A DNA stretch of 24,167 nt from NCBI GenBank assembly GCA_002410925.1, contig DHPR01000029.1, forward strand, positions 1 to 24,167, written 5' to 3'. Under the pieces are notes generated by a model. That model had not been told where the DNA came from. It saw nothing but the letters and a program-made list of their open reading frames with translations, and searched no databases. Source of the stretch: UBA5359 sp002410925 [NCBI: bacterium UBP13_UBA5359]. Lineage in GTDB: Bacteria; UBP13; UBA5359. How positions within the stretch are numbered: the stretch's first letter is position 1; each line of letters starts with the position of its first letter. The position numbers and the translations under genes were made by a program. This document shows, one piece after another, positions 1 to 7,356 of this stretch.

Positions 1-770
1 TGCAGTAACGGCTCTCCCTGAAGAACTGATATCACTATTATGCTAAGACTGAGAAGAATGGCAATAAGAAAGACCTGCCTGACTATAATTCGTGTCCTTC
101 TCTGCAACGGCGTTATGCTCTCCTTGACCTCGCTTAGCGCCGCACCGATCTTGCCATACTCTGTATTCTTGCCGGTAGCGGTCACCTCCATAATTCCCTG
201 CCCCTGCACCACAATGGTGCCGGCATAGCACATATCCCGACGCCAGATATGCCCAGGCTCCGCAGCAGCCGGATTGATCTCTTTCCAAACAGGTACCGAT
301 TCACCTGTCAGTAGAGATTCATCCAGCCCCAGATCGGACAGAGCCAGGAGCAGGCCGTCTGCCGGAGTACGCTCTCCCTCTCTGAGAACCACCAGATCAC
401 CCGGTACTATCTGCGTAGCATCGATCTCTTCCTCTCGTCCATCACGTATAACCGTAGCTCTAGGGGAGGCCAATTCCCGCAATGCATCCAAAGCCTTCTC
501 TGTTCGCCACTCCTGAACAAAGGTGATGCCTATAACAAACAAAATAAAGATCAGCATTATCCCGCCGTCTACCGGCTCGCCAAGAATAAAATATGCCAGA
601 GCAGCCCCTAGAAGGAGAAGAAACATAGGCTCACTGAAAGTAATCAGTAGACGCTTAGCCAGAGAAATCTTCTTTACCGCTTCCAGCTGATTAAGCCCCA
701 GCTGCTTGAGTCTTTTCTCCGCTTCAGCCTGCTCCAATCCCTTAAAAGCTTGCACATTAAACCCCGTCAT
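1..770 (-). CDS. Cation-transporting P-type ATPase, N-terminal part (cut by window edge)
   Basis: Reading the minus strand from an ATG at 768-770 gives an uninterrupted 256-codon frame running off the window start. A GGAAAGGTGA ribosome site lies just upstream. The translation has the cation-transporter N-terminal domain (residues about 1-50), two membrane helices (about 45-90), then the actuator domain with the invariant TGES loop at residues 155-158 inside LTGESVPV, followed by the start of the next membrane pair. Order and spacing fit the P2-type (Ca2+/Mg2+/Mn2+-like) ATPases, usually 850-900 residues, so about 30% is present. The DKTG phosphorylation site, the nucleotide-binding domain and the later helices that would set ion specificity lie outside the window, so the ion cannot be named. 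A terminator-like hairpin ends 27 bp before the start codon, which makes attenuation possible. Confidence 0.95.
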   Translation of the reverse strand, partial: MTGFNVQAFKGLEQAEAEKRLKQLGLNQLEAVKKISLAKRLLITFSEPMFLLLLGAALAYFILGEPVDGGIMLIFILFVIGITFVQEWRTEKALDALRELASPRATVIRDGREEEIDATQIVPGDLVVLREGERTPADGLLLALSDLGLDESLLTGESVPVWKEINPAAAEPGHIWRRDMCYAGTIVVQGQGIMEVTATGKNTEYGKIGAALSEVKESITPLQRRTRIIVRQVFLIAILLSLSIIVISVLQGEPLL

Positions 771-796
771 TAATATTCACCTTTCCGGATAACTAT

Positions 797-842
797 AAAA
801 AAAGCACCTGTCGGATAGATTAATATCAGTCCCACAAGTGCT
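797..842 (-). terminator. Terminator-like hairpin just upstream of the P-type ATPase
   Basis: On the minus strand the arms at 842-830 and 815-803 pair over about 13 positions, with G-T pairs and one mismatch, around a 14-base loop. A run of seven T follows (803-797). It ends only 27 bp before the ATPase start and overlaps no gene. It may simply end transcription from upstream, or act as the terminator of an attenuator controlling the ATPase. Confidence 0.7.
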
Positions 843-890
843 TATTGCCCTGCTGCCTTCATGGCCCGGCCCCATCAGCATATAGCTGAT
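839..890 (-). ncRNA. Possible structured leader RNA between two terminators
   Basis: Between two terminator-like hairpins the minus strand holds a perfect 6-bp hairpin (ATCAGC/GCTGAT, 874-890) and then a G/C-rich segment with GGGCCGGGCC, AAGGCAGCAG and AATAAGC. The last part loosely resembles the apical helix of the signal recognition particle RNA, but the flanks do not pair into the expected long rod. No known riboswitch class was recognised. The call rests on stacked hairpins, on position directly before an ion-transport gene, and on repeated AGCAC/GTGCT elements that could form alternative pairings. Confidence 0.3.
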
Positions 891-901
891 TGCCTGCTCT
901 G

Positions 902-921
902 AAAAAGTGCTCTTAGAGCAC
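902..921 (-). terminator. Terminator-like hairpin downstream of the DUF1858 gene
   Basis: On the minus strand a perfect 6-bp stem (GTGCTC/GAGCAC with loop TAA, 921-907) is followed directly by TTTTT (906-902). It lies about 97 bases past the stop of the DUF1858 gene and fits its intrinsic terminator. The same arms can pair with parts of the next hairpin, so a role in a switching leader is also possible. Confidence 0.6.
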
Positions 922-1017
922 GGTTATTCGTTATCGGTCTCAGTATTTCCGGACAACCTGTCCCGGGCTGCTATACCATTTTGATTCATAGTACGCCGAC
1001 AATACTACCATGAAAGA

Positions 1018-1215
1018 TTATTTCTTGCTTACGGCCTTGTTCAGATCATTGATCAGATCCTCCAGATCGATGCCGTGTGCTTCGGCGCCCTGCTCTATCG
1101 TTTCAAAACGCGTGGCCGGGCAACCCAGGCAACCCATACCGTACTGCATGAAAACCTCAACGCTCGCCGGGTAATTCTCGACAACCTCACCGATGGTCAT
1201 ATCCTTGTTTATCAC
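1018..1215 (-). CDS. DUF1858 redox-disulfide domain protein (65 aa)
   Basis: A single-domain protein that matches DUF1858, also called the hybrid-cluster-protein-associated redox disulfide domain. The opening INKDMTIGEVVENYPASVEV and the GCLGCPATRFETIEQGAEAHGI segment with its CxxC pair are characteristic. The frame can be extended to an ATG at 1272. However, a GTG at 1213-1215 has a strong AGGAGGTGA site five bases upstream, and starting there gives exactly the family's normal N-terminus, so I use it. Function is poorly defined in the family. The CxxC suggests thiol redox chemistry or metal binding in the cytoplasm, common in anaerobes. It lies downstream of another small cysteine protein on the same strand (117 bp gap), so the two may be co-expressed. 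Confidence 0.85.
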   Translation of the reverse strand: MINKDMTIGEVVENYPASVEVFMQYGMGCLGCPATRFETIEQGAEAHGIDLEDLINDLNKAVSKK

Positions 1216-1331
1216 CCGTATCACCTCCTGCCGGAATACTAATATAGAACTCAGAATGAAGACCGATTTCATCTCTTAGCAGCGCATAAAAGCCCCCTTA
1301 CAACATGCTGAAAAAGCTAAGGGAAGCTGGC

Positions 1332-1502
1332 TTAGTAGCCCTCGTTAGAGACGTTAACAAGGCAACCTTCCTCAATATTGTTGACATGCCCGCAAACAGG
1401 GCAGGACTTCTCCCGGAGATTATCCGTAGGATACATATGCCCGCAATTGGCACATTTAAAGCTCAATTCGGTTGTTGCCTCGGTCTGATTTTTATTCGAC
1501 AT
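1332..1502 (-). CDS. Rubredoxin-like / zinc-ribbon small protein (56 aa)
   Basis: A small soluble protein with two CxxC knuckles, KCANCGHMY and SCPVCGHVNN, about 15 residues apart, the layout of a rubredoxin-like or zinc-ribbon metal site. The second knuckle (CPVCG) is typical of rubredoxins and of the rubrerythrin C-terminal domain, but the spacing is short for classical rubredoxin and the usual aromatic core is not evident. The start is the ATG at 1500-1502, preceded by AAAGGAG at good spacing. A GTG at 1520 in frame would place the ribosome site inside the coding sequence. It is divergent from the BON gene across a 157-bp spacer. A metal-binding or electron-transfer role is inferred; the bound metal cannot be told from sequence alone. 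Confidence 0.75.
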   Translation of the reverse strand: MSNKNQTEATTELSFKCANCGHMYPTDNLREKSCPVCGHVNNIEEGCLVNVSNEGY

Positions 1503-1659
1503 TCTGCTCTCTCCTTTCACTAATTCGTCATCTTTCGTTAATCTCCTTCAAAATTTGTACCTGAGCGTTTTAAGAGGTGGGGGGAAAGTAAGATTGAGGT
1601 CCGTTGTGCAGCATTAGAGTACGTTTGCAGGTTTAAGCTTCGCAAACTACGGGTAGATC

Positions 1660-2349
1660 ATGGCTATGAAGGAAAGTGATGCTCAAATAAAGAAAGACCT
1701 TCTGGATACCTTGGAATGGGATATACGCTTCAACAGCCCTGATATCGATATCGATGTCAGGGATGGCCATGTAATCCTGACCGGCAATGTCGTCAGTCTT
1801 CAAGATAAAGCGCTGGCGCACAGAATTGCTGAACGTATCAAAGGCGTCTGCGATGTTACTGATGAGTTGAAGGTTACGCCGGGTATGTCCAGAAGAGATG
1901 AGGATATTACCAATGATATAGAGGAAGCGTTAAGACGCGATGTCTGGGTGAATGAAAAGAGAATCCGCATCATCACCAACCGAGGGGTAGCGCATCTATC
2001 CGGAACCATCGACACCTTTGCTGAAAGAGATGCAGCAGTGGATGATGCCTGGCGGACTCCCGGCGTCCAGGATGTGGTTGATAACCTTATTGTCGCCCCT
2101 ACCGTAACCAGAAGCGATGCAGATATAGCAGCAGACGTACATAGTGACCTGGTAAGAAATATACGGCTCGATCCCTCTGCAATAACGGTGGACGTATCAG
2201 GAGGAATGGTCTTTCTCCACGGCAGCGTAGCCAGCTATGCTCAAAAATGGATCGCTGATGATGTAGCCTGGTGGACCCCGGGCGTCAAAGACGTCATAAA
2301 TGAACTTATCATTGAAGAGCGTGGCTCTTCACAGGATCTACCTGAATAA
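1660..2349 (+). CDS. Triple BON-domain protein (229 aa)
   Basis: Three BON domains in series, about residues 7-73, 80-147 and 154-222. Each starts with an alpha segment of the D-x-x-I-x-x-D-I/L type and carries the hallmark 'dGhVxLxGxV' strand (GHVILTGNV, GVAHLSGTI, GMVFLHGSV) and a 'tPGVxdVxdxLxV' ending. BON domains bind phospholipid or other envelope surfaces in OsmY-like proteins, which are normally exported. Here there is no signal peptide or membrane segment, so it is probably cytoplasmic, like some stand-alone BON proteins linked to stress. ATGs at 1660 and 1666 are both possible; the upstream ribosome site is weak. It is transcribed alone, divergent from the rubredoxin-like gene and convergent with kamA. 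Confidence 0.85.
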   Translation: MAMKESDAQIKKDLLDTLEWDIRFNSPDIDIDVRDGHVILTGNVVSLQDKALAHRIAERIKGVCDVTDELKVTPGMSRRDEDITNDIEEALRRDVWVNEKRIRIITNRGVAHLSGTIDTFAERDAAVDDAWRTPGVQDVVDNLIVAPTVTRSDADIAADVHSDLVRNIRLDPSAITVDVSGGMVFLHGSVASYAQKWIADDVAWWTPGVKDVINELIIEERGSSQDLPE

Positions 2350-2481
2350 GCAGCTCTTCATCAGCGTATTAGCGGCCATCTCCGAGCGTCACAGCTAACT
2401 ATCGGCAGGCAGAGCAGCCTTAGCCCCTTCTCCGGCAGCTATTATTCTCTACTTCGGTACTAATGAATGCTTAAATAATGC
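2350..2481. other. Convergent intergenic spacer, no clear terminator
   Basis: This spacer lies between the BON gene (+) and the kamA-like gene (-). The kamA-like frame ends in a double stop, TGA then TAA. I looked for a hairpin followed by a T-run in both directions and saw none convincing, nor any small coding sequence. Confidence 0.5.
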
Positions 2482-2484
2482 TTA

Positions 2485-3531
2485 TCATGCCGGGTACCGA
2501 CAGACTCGGCCATCATAGGCACGCAGTACCAGACTTTTACCCTGCCTGGAGATTACAGGGTTCGGTGCCAGAATAATCTTTCCGGCTCCGCCGGGAGCAT
2601 CGATTACATAAGACGGAACGGCCAATCCGGAAATCTTTCCCCGAAGATAGGAGATTATCTCCAGGCCGCGGTCTATGGATGTTCTGAAATGTCCTGTACC
2701 CCTGACCGGATCAGCCTGGTACAGATAGTAAGGCTTGACTCTCATAGAAAGCAATCCCCGCAGCAATCTCTCCATGACATGAGAATTATCGTTAACTCCT
2801 TGCAGCAATACGCTCTGGTTGCCCACCGGTATGCCGGCATCGGCCAAACGTACACAAGCTTGCCGGCTCTCCTCGGTCAATTCCCGGGGATGATTGAAAT
2901 GGGTATTTAGATAAAGCGGGTGATACTTTTTAAGTACTCTTACCAGCCTGGTGGTTATCCGCAAGGGCATAACACACGGAGTCCGGCTGCCGATGCGAAT
3001 TATTTGCACATGTTCTATGGCTCTCAAGCCGGACAGAATTTCATCCAGCTGCTCGTCCGACAGCAGAAGAGGATCTCCACCGGAAAGTATGACATCCTTT
3101 ACTTCCGCTCGCCCCTTGATGTATTTCAAGCCCTGGCGCAGCAGATCATCATCCATCGGGGACGTTCCTGCCCGGCGGCAGCCCACACGGCGTTTGCGAG
3201 TACAGAAACGGCAGTAAACGGAACATTGTTCGGATACCAGCCAAAGCACCCTGTCCGGATAGCGATGAACCATATTGGACAGCGGGCTGTATTTCTCTTC
3301 CTGAAGGGGGTCCTCTTCTCCGGTATCGTCATCAAGTTCGGCCTTATCGGGCACCGCCTGCTTCCATACAGGATCACCAATCTTGGAAATCAAGTCCAGA
3401 TAATAAGGAGTTATTCGCATTGGATAACGCTGAATGACCGCTTCTATAGATTCAAAAGCCTGCCCGAACCTTACTGCCAGAGCACGAGAATCCGTCAGGC
3501 TATATTTTAATTGGCGTTCCCATTCAAGCAT
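2485..3531 (-). CDS. kamA: KamA-family radical SAM aminomutase, probable lysine 2,3-aminomutase
   Basis: Radical SAM/PLP enzyme that moves an amino group from C2 to C3 of an amino acid. The iron-sulfur triad CSVYCRFC is at Cys103, Cys107 and Cys110, GGDPLLL is at about 151-157, and the PLP lysine is Lys318 in DAPGGAGK. Asp274 and Asp311 lie where the clostridial lysine 2,3-aminomutase has its two aspartates that hold the substrate's epsilon-amino group; their spacing to each other and to the PLP lysine is the same (37 and 7), which argues for lysine. The start is the ATG at 3529-3531. It overlaps the upstream stop by 8 bases and has GGGG upstream; an in-frame TTG at 3552 is less likely. At 348 residues it is nearer in length to EpmB (elongation factor P lysylation) than to the 416-residue clostridial enzyme, so an EpmB-like role cannot be excluded. 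No efp or epmA is nearby. Confidence 0.88.
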   Translation of the reverse strand: MLEWERQLKYSLTDSRALAVRFGQAFESIEAVIQRYPMRITPYYLDLISKIGDPVWKQAVPDKAELDDDTGEEDPLQEEKYSPLSNMVHRYPDRVLWLVSEQCSVYCRFCTRKRRVGCRRAGTSPMDDDLLRQGLKYIKGRAEVKDVILSGGDPLLLSDEQLDEILSGLRAIEHVQIIRIGSRTPCVMPLRITTRLVRVLKKYHPLYLNTHFNHPRELTEESRQACVRLADAGIPVGNQSVLLQGVNDNSHVMERLLRGLLSMRVKPYYLYQADPVRGTGHFRTSIDRGLEIISYLRGKISGLAVPSYVIDAPGGAGKIILAPNPVISRQGKSLVLRAYDGRVCRYPA

Positions 3532-4945
3532 CTGATCTTTCCCCTTCAACAAAGGCAGGCGCTATGATAGCTTCAGGCATACCGTGTAATGCCTTCTTCT
3601 CCAGCGAACAGGCCGTAGCCATGATACCGCCCAGAACAGCCCTACCATTTATAACAAAGTAATAAGGGCAGAGTCTTACCCGGGCATCCATCTGCTTTAT
3701 CTTATCATCAGATGGTGAATAATACGACAGATTAAAACGTTTACCCTGATGAAAACGCTGCAGAATATAGAGCTCCTGCTCCCAGCCGGATGCAGCCATC
3801 TGCAGAGCTGCCGTCCATTCAACTGCAGGCATATCATGTCCGATGTGCAGGCCGCGGCTGCCCCAGGCCAATGGTGAAAATCCCGACGGCTTCAATACCA
3901 GGCGGCGCTCCTTCTGAGAGGCGTTTCCCAGCTGTGACCAATCGTTTATAGGACAATTACCGATATTCAGCTCAGGTATAATTGCATTGGGCGGCAACGG
4001 CCTCCCATCCAGCACCCAACCCTGAGGGATGATCCTCTTCATCAATTCATAATCATCCAGATTGCTGCGCCAGTACCGCTCCAGCAACGGATGATGAAGC
4101 AGCGCCAGCCATAATTTTTCTTCAATAAAAGCTTTTGGAGGAGGAGTCATGGCTATCTTGCCTAGAGATGCAGCTTGAATCATATCTCTGCCGCCCCCCA
4201 CATTATCCAGATCAAAAAGCTCAAAAAAGCGATAAATGTTATCGATACGGCGTCCATCCCGAATCCGAACTTCATCATTACCTATGATTACATCATGAGG
4301 GCTTACGCAAACAGCTTCATACCCTAAATCCGATATCCGAGAAACCAGATAATCCATTTCAGGCTGGTAATCCGAGGATTCATCGGATACCACCACAGCC
4401 AGAGTTCCTTTGTTCGGAGCTACAGCTGCAGCAAAGCAGCCTGGTATATCCAACTCAAGCCCGTTCCAACCGGCCGAAACATAGGCCTCCGTCATAGCGG
4501 CTGTCATTCCCATACCGCCTGGCAGAGAGTCCAATTCACAGATTATGTATCCCTCTTCGGTAAGTATCAGATCCGGACGAATGACAGCCGGCAAAGAAGG
4601 GCGAAAACGTTTACAAATACCCTGCCGTATTATCTCCTCCGGCTTGCCTTTATCCGCATATTCGGCAACCCAGGCCGGGCTCAACCCACGAACTGAATCA
4701 TAATAGAATTTATTACAGGCCTTATAAAAAGAGAGCAGTATCTCTCCCAGCATCTGTAATTCGCTGTAAAGCTCGGGACTTATGTGAAAAGGTTGCGGCG
4801 ATACGCGCCAGGGAGCCGAAGCCGACTCTTGGCCCCGATATACCGAAGCCCCGGCAATTTCGTTATATAGATACCGGCCTATCTCTTTGCACTTTGCAGG
4901 CACAGTTACCGGTTGTTTGATATTTATCGCTTTCCGGCTTTCCAT
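3524..4945 (-). CDS. ATP-grasp-like protein coupled to kamA (473 aa)
   Basis: I do not recognise a named family. The protein looks cytoplasmic, with no signal or membrane helix. It has features of ATP-grasp ligases, perhaps of the circularly permuted, glutathionylspermidine-synthase-like type. These are RPDLILTEEGYIICELDSLP (123-142) with an acidic metal-site-like ELD, KLWLALLHHP (277-286), LVLKPSGFSPLAWGSRGLHI (349-368) as a nucleotide-binding strand and glycine loop, and YILQRFHQGKRF (393-404). ATP-grasp enzymes join a carboxylate to an amine through an acyl-phosphate. The start has an excellent AAAGGAGG site. The stop overlaps the kamA-like start by 8 bases, so the two are translationally coupled and probably share a pathway. 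Ligation of a beta-amino acid made by KamA is an inference. Fold assignment is moderately sure, substrate unknown. Confidence 0.55.
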   Translation of the reverse strand: MESRKAINIKQPVTVPAKCKEIGRYLYNEIAGASVYRGQESASAPWRVSPQPFHISPELYSELQMLGEILLSFYKACNKFYYDSVRGLSPAWVAEYADKGKPEEIIRQGICKRFRPSLPAVIRPDLILTEEGYIICELDSLPGGMGMTAAMTEAYVSAGWNGLELDIPGCFAAAVAPNKGTLAVVVSDESSDYQPEMDYLVSRISDLGYEAVCVSPHDVIIGNDEVRIRDGRRIDNIYRFFELFDLDNVGGGRDMIQAASLGKIAMTPPPKAFIEEKLWLALLHHPLLERYWRSNLDDYELMKRIIPQGWVLDGRPLPPNAIIPELNIGNCPINDWSQLGNASQKERRLVLKPSGFSPLAWGSRGLHIGHDMPAVEWTAALQMAASGWEQELYILQRFHQGKRFNLSYYSPSDDKIKQMDARVRLCPYYFVINGRAVLGGIMATACSLEKKALHGMPEAIIAPAFVEGERSDA

Positions 4946-4994
4946 ATAAGCCTCCTTTGCTACACTCCTTGAACGGTTCTGCGCTATATAAAAT

Positions 4995-5102
4995 TCAAGC
5001 TCGTTCTAATTCAGCTGCAAAAACCTCTCCTTCAAATCTACCCGGCAAAATCACCGGCTGGCCGTCAGAACGTAATATTCTATGGCAGAGAATTATGAGG
5101 AT
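4995..5102 (-). pseudogene. Remnant of an O6-alkylguanine-DNA methyltransferase (C-terminal piece)
   Basis: A minus-strand frame between a TAA at 5106-5108 and a TGA at 4995-4997 reads ...ILCHRILRSDGQPVI.... This matches the active-site signature of Ogt/MGMT repair proteins (PCHRVIRSDG, with the alkyl-accepting cysteine at 5085-5087). There is no start codon and no N-terminal half; the frame begins inside the last codons of the transglutaminase gene. The proline before the cysteine is lost and the expected glycine-rich stretch after RSDG is degraded. It is probably a non-functional 3' fragment left by a deletion joining tgpA to the end of an ogt gene. Confidence 0.5.
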
Positions 5103-7189
5103 CCTTTATATCCAAGTATCCTACCGTACAGATACATCGCTCTGTCGGCATCGCTATCATCCGGCTCTTCGAGAATATAAGCTACCGCCAAGTACATCTC
5201 CGTCAATTCATGTAGAGCCGGAATAATGGCGCCTACATCAATCAGGCGTCTTAAATGTTCTCTCGGCGTTTCCCAGATATGACGCCCCATTCCGATCTCG
5301 TTCAGGAAGAGAAGAGCATGGAAGTAAGCCTGCTCGATCCTCTCTCCGGCCGTTCCGGAAAAAGTCTCCGCCTCACCCAGCATGGCCTTGCGGTTTCTAT
5401 TAAAAGCCCTTCTTCTCAGCAGCTGACGACAGGCATAGGCCAAACCGACTATAGACAGCATAATACTAATTATCGGCAATATCCGGAGACGCCGGTTTCT
5501 AAAGAGCATCTTTATCTTTTTCATCATCAGCATACGAGAAGAAGACAGCTGTGCCGCCTTTCCCGGCGTAGCGTCAAAGAGCACCCAACCGTGCCCCGGT
5601 ATATTGAGTTCCGCCCAGGCATGTGCATCTTTCAACCTTATCACGGTTCTGCCCTGTGCATCAACCTCTTCTGCAAGGTATCCGGTAGTAAAACGTGAGG
5701 GTATATCGTTGATACGGGCTAAAACAGCCATAGCCGTAGCAAAATACTGGCAATGCCCCCGTTTGGATTCAAAGAGGAAATAATCTACGCTTTCGCCTCG
5801 GGCTGAGCCCACATTCAAACTATAGTTATAATTGGTCATAAGGTATCTCTGTATTGCCCTGGCCTTTTCCCACGGCCTATCCAATCCAGCGGTTATCTTT
5901 CTGCCTAATTCAACCGTTCTGGACGAAAGCGCCGGCAATTGTATATAATCCGCTGCAACTATGCCTTTTATTGCAACTTCAGGCTTCTCCTCCTCGGGTA
6001 TCTCTGAAGGAATTACCGATGTAACAGCATACCGCATACTCTTCTTGCTATCGGATTGCAATGCTACCGATGCATATTCGTTTGAATAGGATAGAACGGA
6101 AGCGATATTGATCGCTTTGATGCAGTAGGGGACAGGCAAGAAAGGCGAAGGTGGCGAAATAAGCTCCATATCGATCGTAAAACGCCTGCCGGAAAGATCT
6201 TCGTTAGAAAGCCTTGTCCAGCCTGAGGCATTAATAAGCTCAGCTTTACGAAATGTCGCCTGCCATCTCTTACCGTCATAATTCTCGTAACTTGTTTCAC
6301 GCCAATAAAAAGAGATATCCGTATCGGCTATTGCCACAAGGCGTTCATCACCCTGACTGGAAACAGGCCCAATGATAAAGGGACTATGGCTCCAACTATC
6401 CGGAGACTCTATCTTTACCTGAGGCGTGAACCAATGAATCATACGCCAAGAGATACGAAAGAAGAGACGATCGAAATATCGCTGATTGTTCCAGACGGAT
6501 ACAGCTGTCATAGTACAAACCGTTATCAGCAGTATTAATAATATAGCCATCCTTAAATCCGGCTTGATACGCTTGGCATGCCCATATCTTCTGTGCATGT
6601 CTCCCAGATGAGCCATCTCCAACAGAGCTTCAGAGCGCATAGCAGCCACCAATCCGATAACGGAGATGGCCATAATAACGATATTAAAAGCTGACGGCAT
6701 ACTTACCGTCAATAACGCTTCTATGGATAATGTGGGCACCAGCAATATGAAAATGTCTTTATCTCTGAGAATAGTGTAACTACGTATGACGGCCGCCCAT
6801 AGATAGGCATAGCAAAGAATCAGGTAGAGTTTACTCTCTAAAGACTCCGTTTCCACGCTGAATATCTGCTTTAAGGGCAATAAATCACTGTTAAAAAAAA
6901 GAGTATAAAGTAGTAGTAAAAATACTCCTGAACCGACATAAAGAAAGAGTCGCCTGCTCGGCACGCTATGGTAACGAATATAAAAGCTGGTAATAAAGCC
7001 TACCATTATTACGGCAGGCATCGTCCATGCCTGGCTGAATAATGCCAAGGTTCTATCTACAATGATAACGCCGCAAAACACCGTTATCATACCCCAAAAA
7101 TATAAAGGCAGCGACCTTCTAACAGGATCTTCCTCATGAGCACACTTAGAATACGTTGCCGGTTGTTGTTTATTGATTGTTGGTCTCAA
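5093..7189 (-). CDS. TgpA-type membrane transglutaminase-like protein
   Basis: Membrane protein with five or six helices in the first 240 residues, a periplasmic transglutaminase-like domain (about 420-545), another helix (about 570-595) and a cytoplasmic DUF4129-like tail ending with the PREHLRRL motif. The catalytic triad is visible: Cys480 in GHCQYFATAM, His523 in DAHAWAE and Asp539 in FDATP. Family members (TgpA in Pseudomonas) sit with MoxR and DUF58 proteins, as here; the reaction and substrate are not established. The frame opens after a TAG and the best candidate start is TTG at 7187-7189, with AGGAG 12 bases upstream. The first helix begins near residue 28, so an internal start would cut into it. 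Start is uncertain. The 5' side abuts a repeat patch and the 3' end abuts a methyltransferase remnant. Confidence 0.9.
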   Translation of the reverse strand: MRPTINKQQPATYSKCAHEEDPVRRSLPLYFWGMITVFCGVIIVDRTLALFSQAWTMPAVIMVGFITSFYIRYHSVPSRRLFLYVGSGVFLLLLYTLFFNSDLLPLKQIFSVETESLESKLYLILCYAYLWAAVIRSYTILRDKDIFILLVPTLSIEALLTVSMPSAFNIVIMAISVIGLVAAMRSEALLEMAHLGDMHRRYGHAKRIKPDLRMAILLILLITVCTMTAVSVWNNQRYFDRLFFRISWRMIHWFTPQVKIESPDSWSHSPFIIGPVSSQGDERLVAIADTDISFYWRETSYENYDGKRWQATFRKAELINASGWTRLSNEDLSGRRFTIDMELISPPSPFLPVPYCIKAINIASVLSYSNEYASVALQSDSKKSMRYAVTSVIPSEIPEEEKPEVAIKGIVAADYIQLPALSSRTVELGRKITAGLDRPWEKARAIQRYLMTNYNYSLNVGSARGESVDYFLFESKRGHCQYFATAMAVLARINDIPSRFTTGYLAEEVDAQGRTVIRLKDAHAWAELNIPGHGWVLFDATPGKAAQLSSSRMLMMKKIKMLFRNRRLRILPIISIMLSIVGLAYACRQLLRRRAFNRNRKAMLGEAETFSGTAGERIEQAYFHALLFLNEIGMGRHIWETPREHLRRLIDVGAIIPALHELTEMYLAVAYILEEPDDSDADRAMYLYGRILGYKGSS

Positions 7190-7215
7190 TTTCTTTGCTC
7201 GCTCCTATCCTGCCC

Positions 7216-7356
7216 ATCTGCAAATGCTCCCGAACACCCGAACAACCAACCCAACTTGCAAACGCACTTAAATACTGAGCAACCAACCCCAACCCTCCTG
7301 GCTCCTGACTCCTGACTCCTAAACCTTCAAACGGACTTACATGCTGAATAACCAAC
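7216..7356. repeat. Degenerate direct repeats between DUF58 and tgpA
   Basis: Two 35-bp units, 7253-7287 and 7322-7356, align without gaps at 28 of 35 positions, both ending in ACCAAC on the plus strand. A third, more degenerate unit lies at about 7216-7250 with the same AACCAAC end. Between the two best units are tandem GACTCCT heptamers (7301-7320). The outermost unit overlaps the stop codon of the DUF58 gene, so the repeats reach into coding sequence. No inverted ends or transposase are present. Confidence 0.75.

Noticed and set aside
797-890. Signal recognition particle RNA on the minus strand
   Set aside because: The core (GGCCGGG, AAGGC, AGCAG, ATAAGC) resembles the SRP apical helix, but the loop is five bases (ATGAA) rather than GGAA, the conserved 5' side is altered, and the outer arms do not pair with each other; they fold as local hairpins.
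1503-1659. Promoters in the spacer between the rubredoxin-like and BON genes, and a three-codon leader peptide
   Set aside because: Candidate -35/-10 pairs have poor sequence or spacing. The tiny ATG ACG AAT TAG frame after AAGGAG is too short to separate from chance.
2920-3510. A 196-residue plus-strand frame opposite the kamA-like gene
   Set aside because: The opposite strand carries all catalytic motifs of the aminomutase; the plus frame shows no family features.
2485-3531. Calling the KamA-like gene epmB
   Set aside because: Length fits EpmB, but no efp or epmA is nearby, and the coupled partner is an ATP-grasp-like protein; both substrate aspartates fit lysine in either enzyme, so the general family name is safer.
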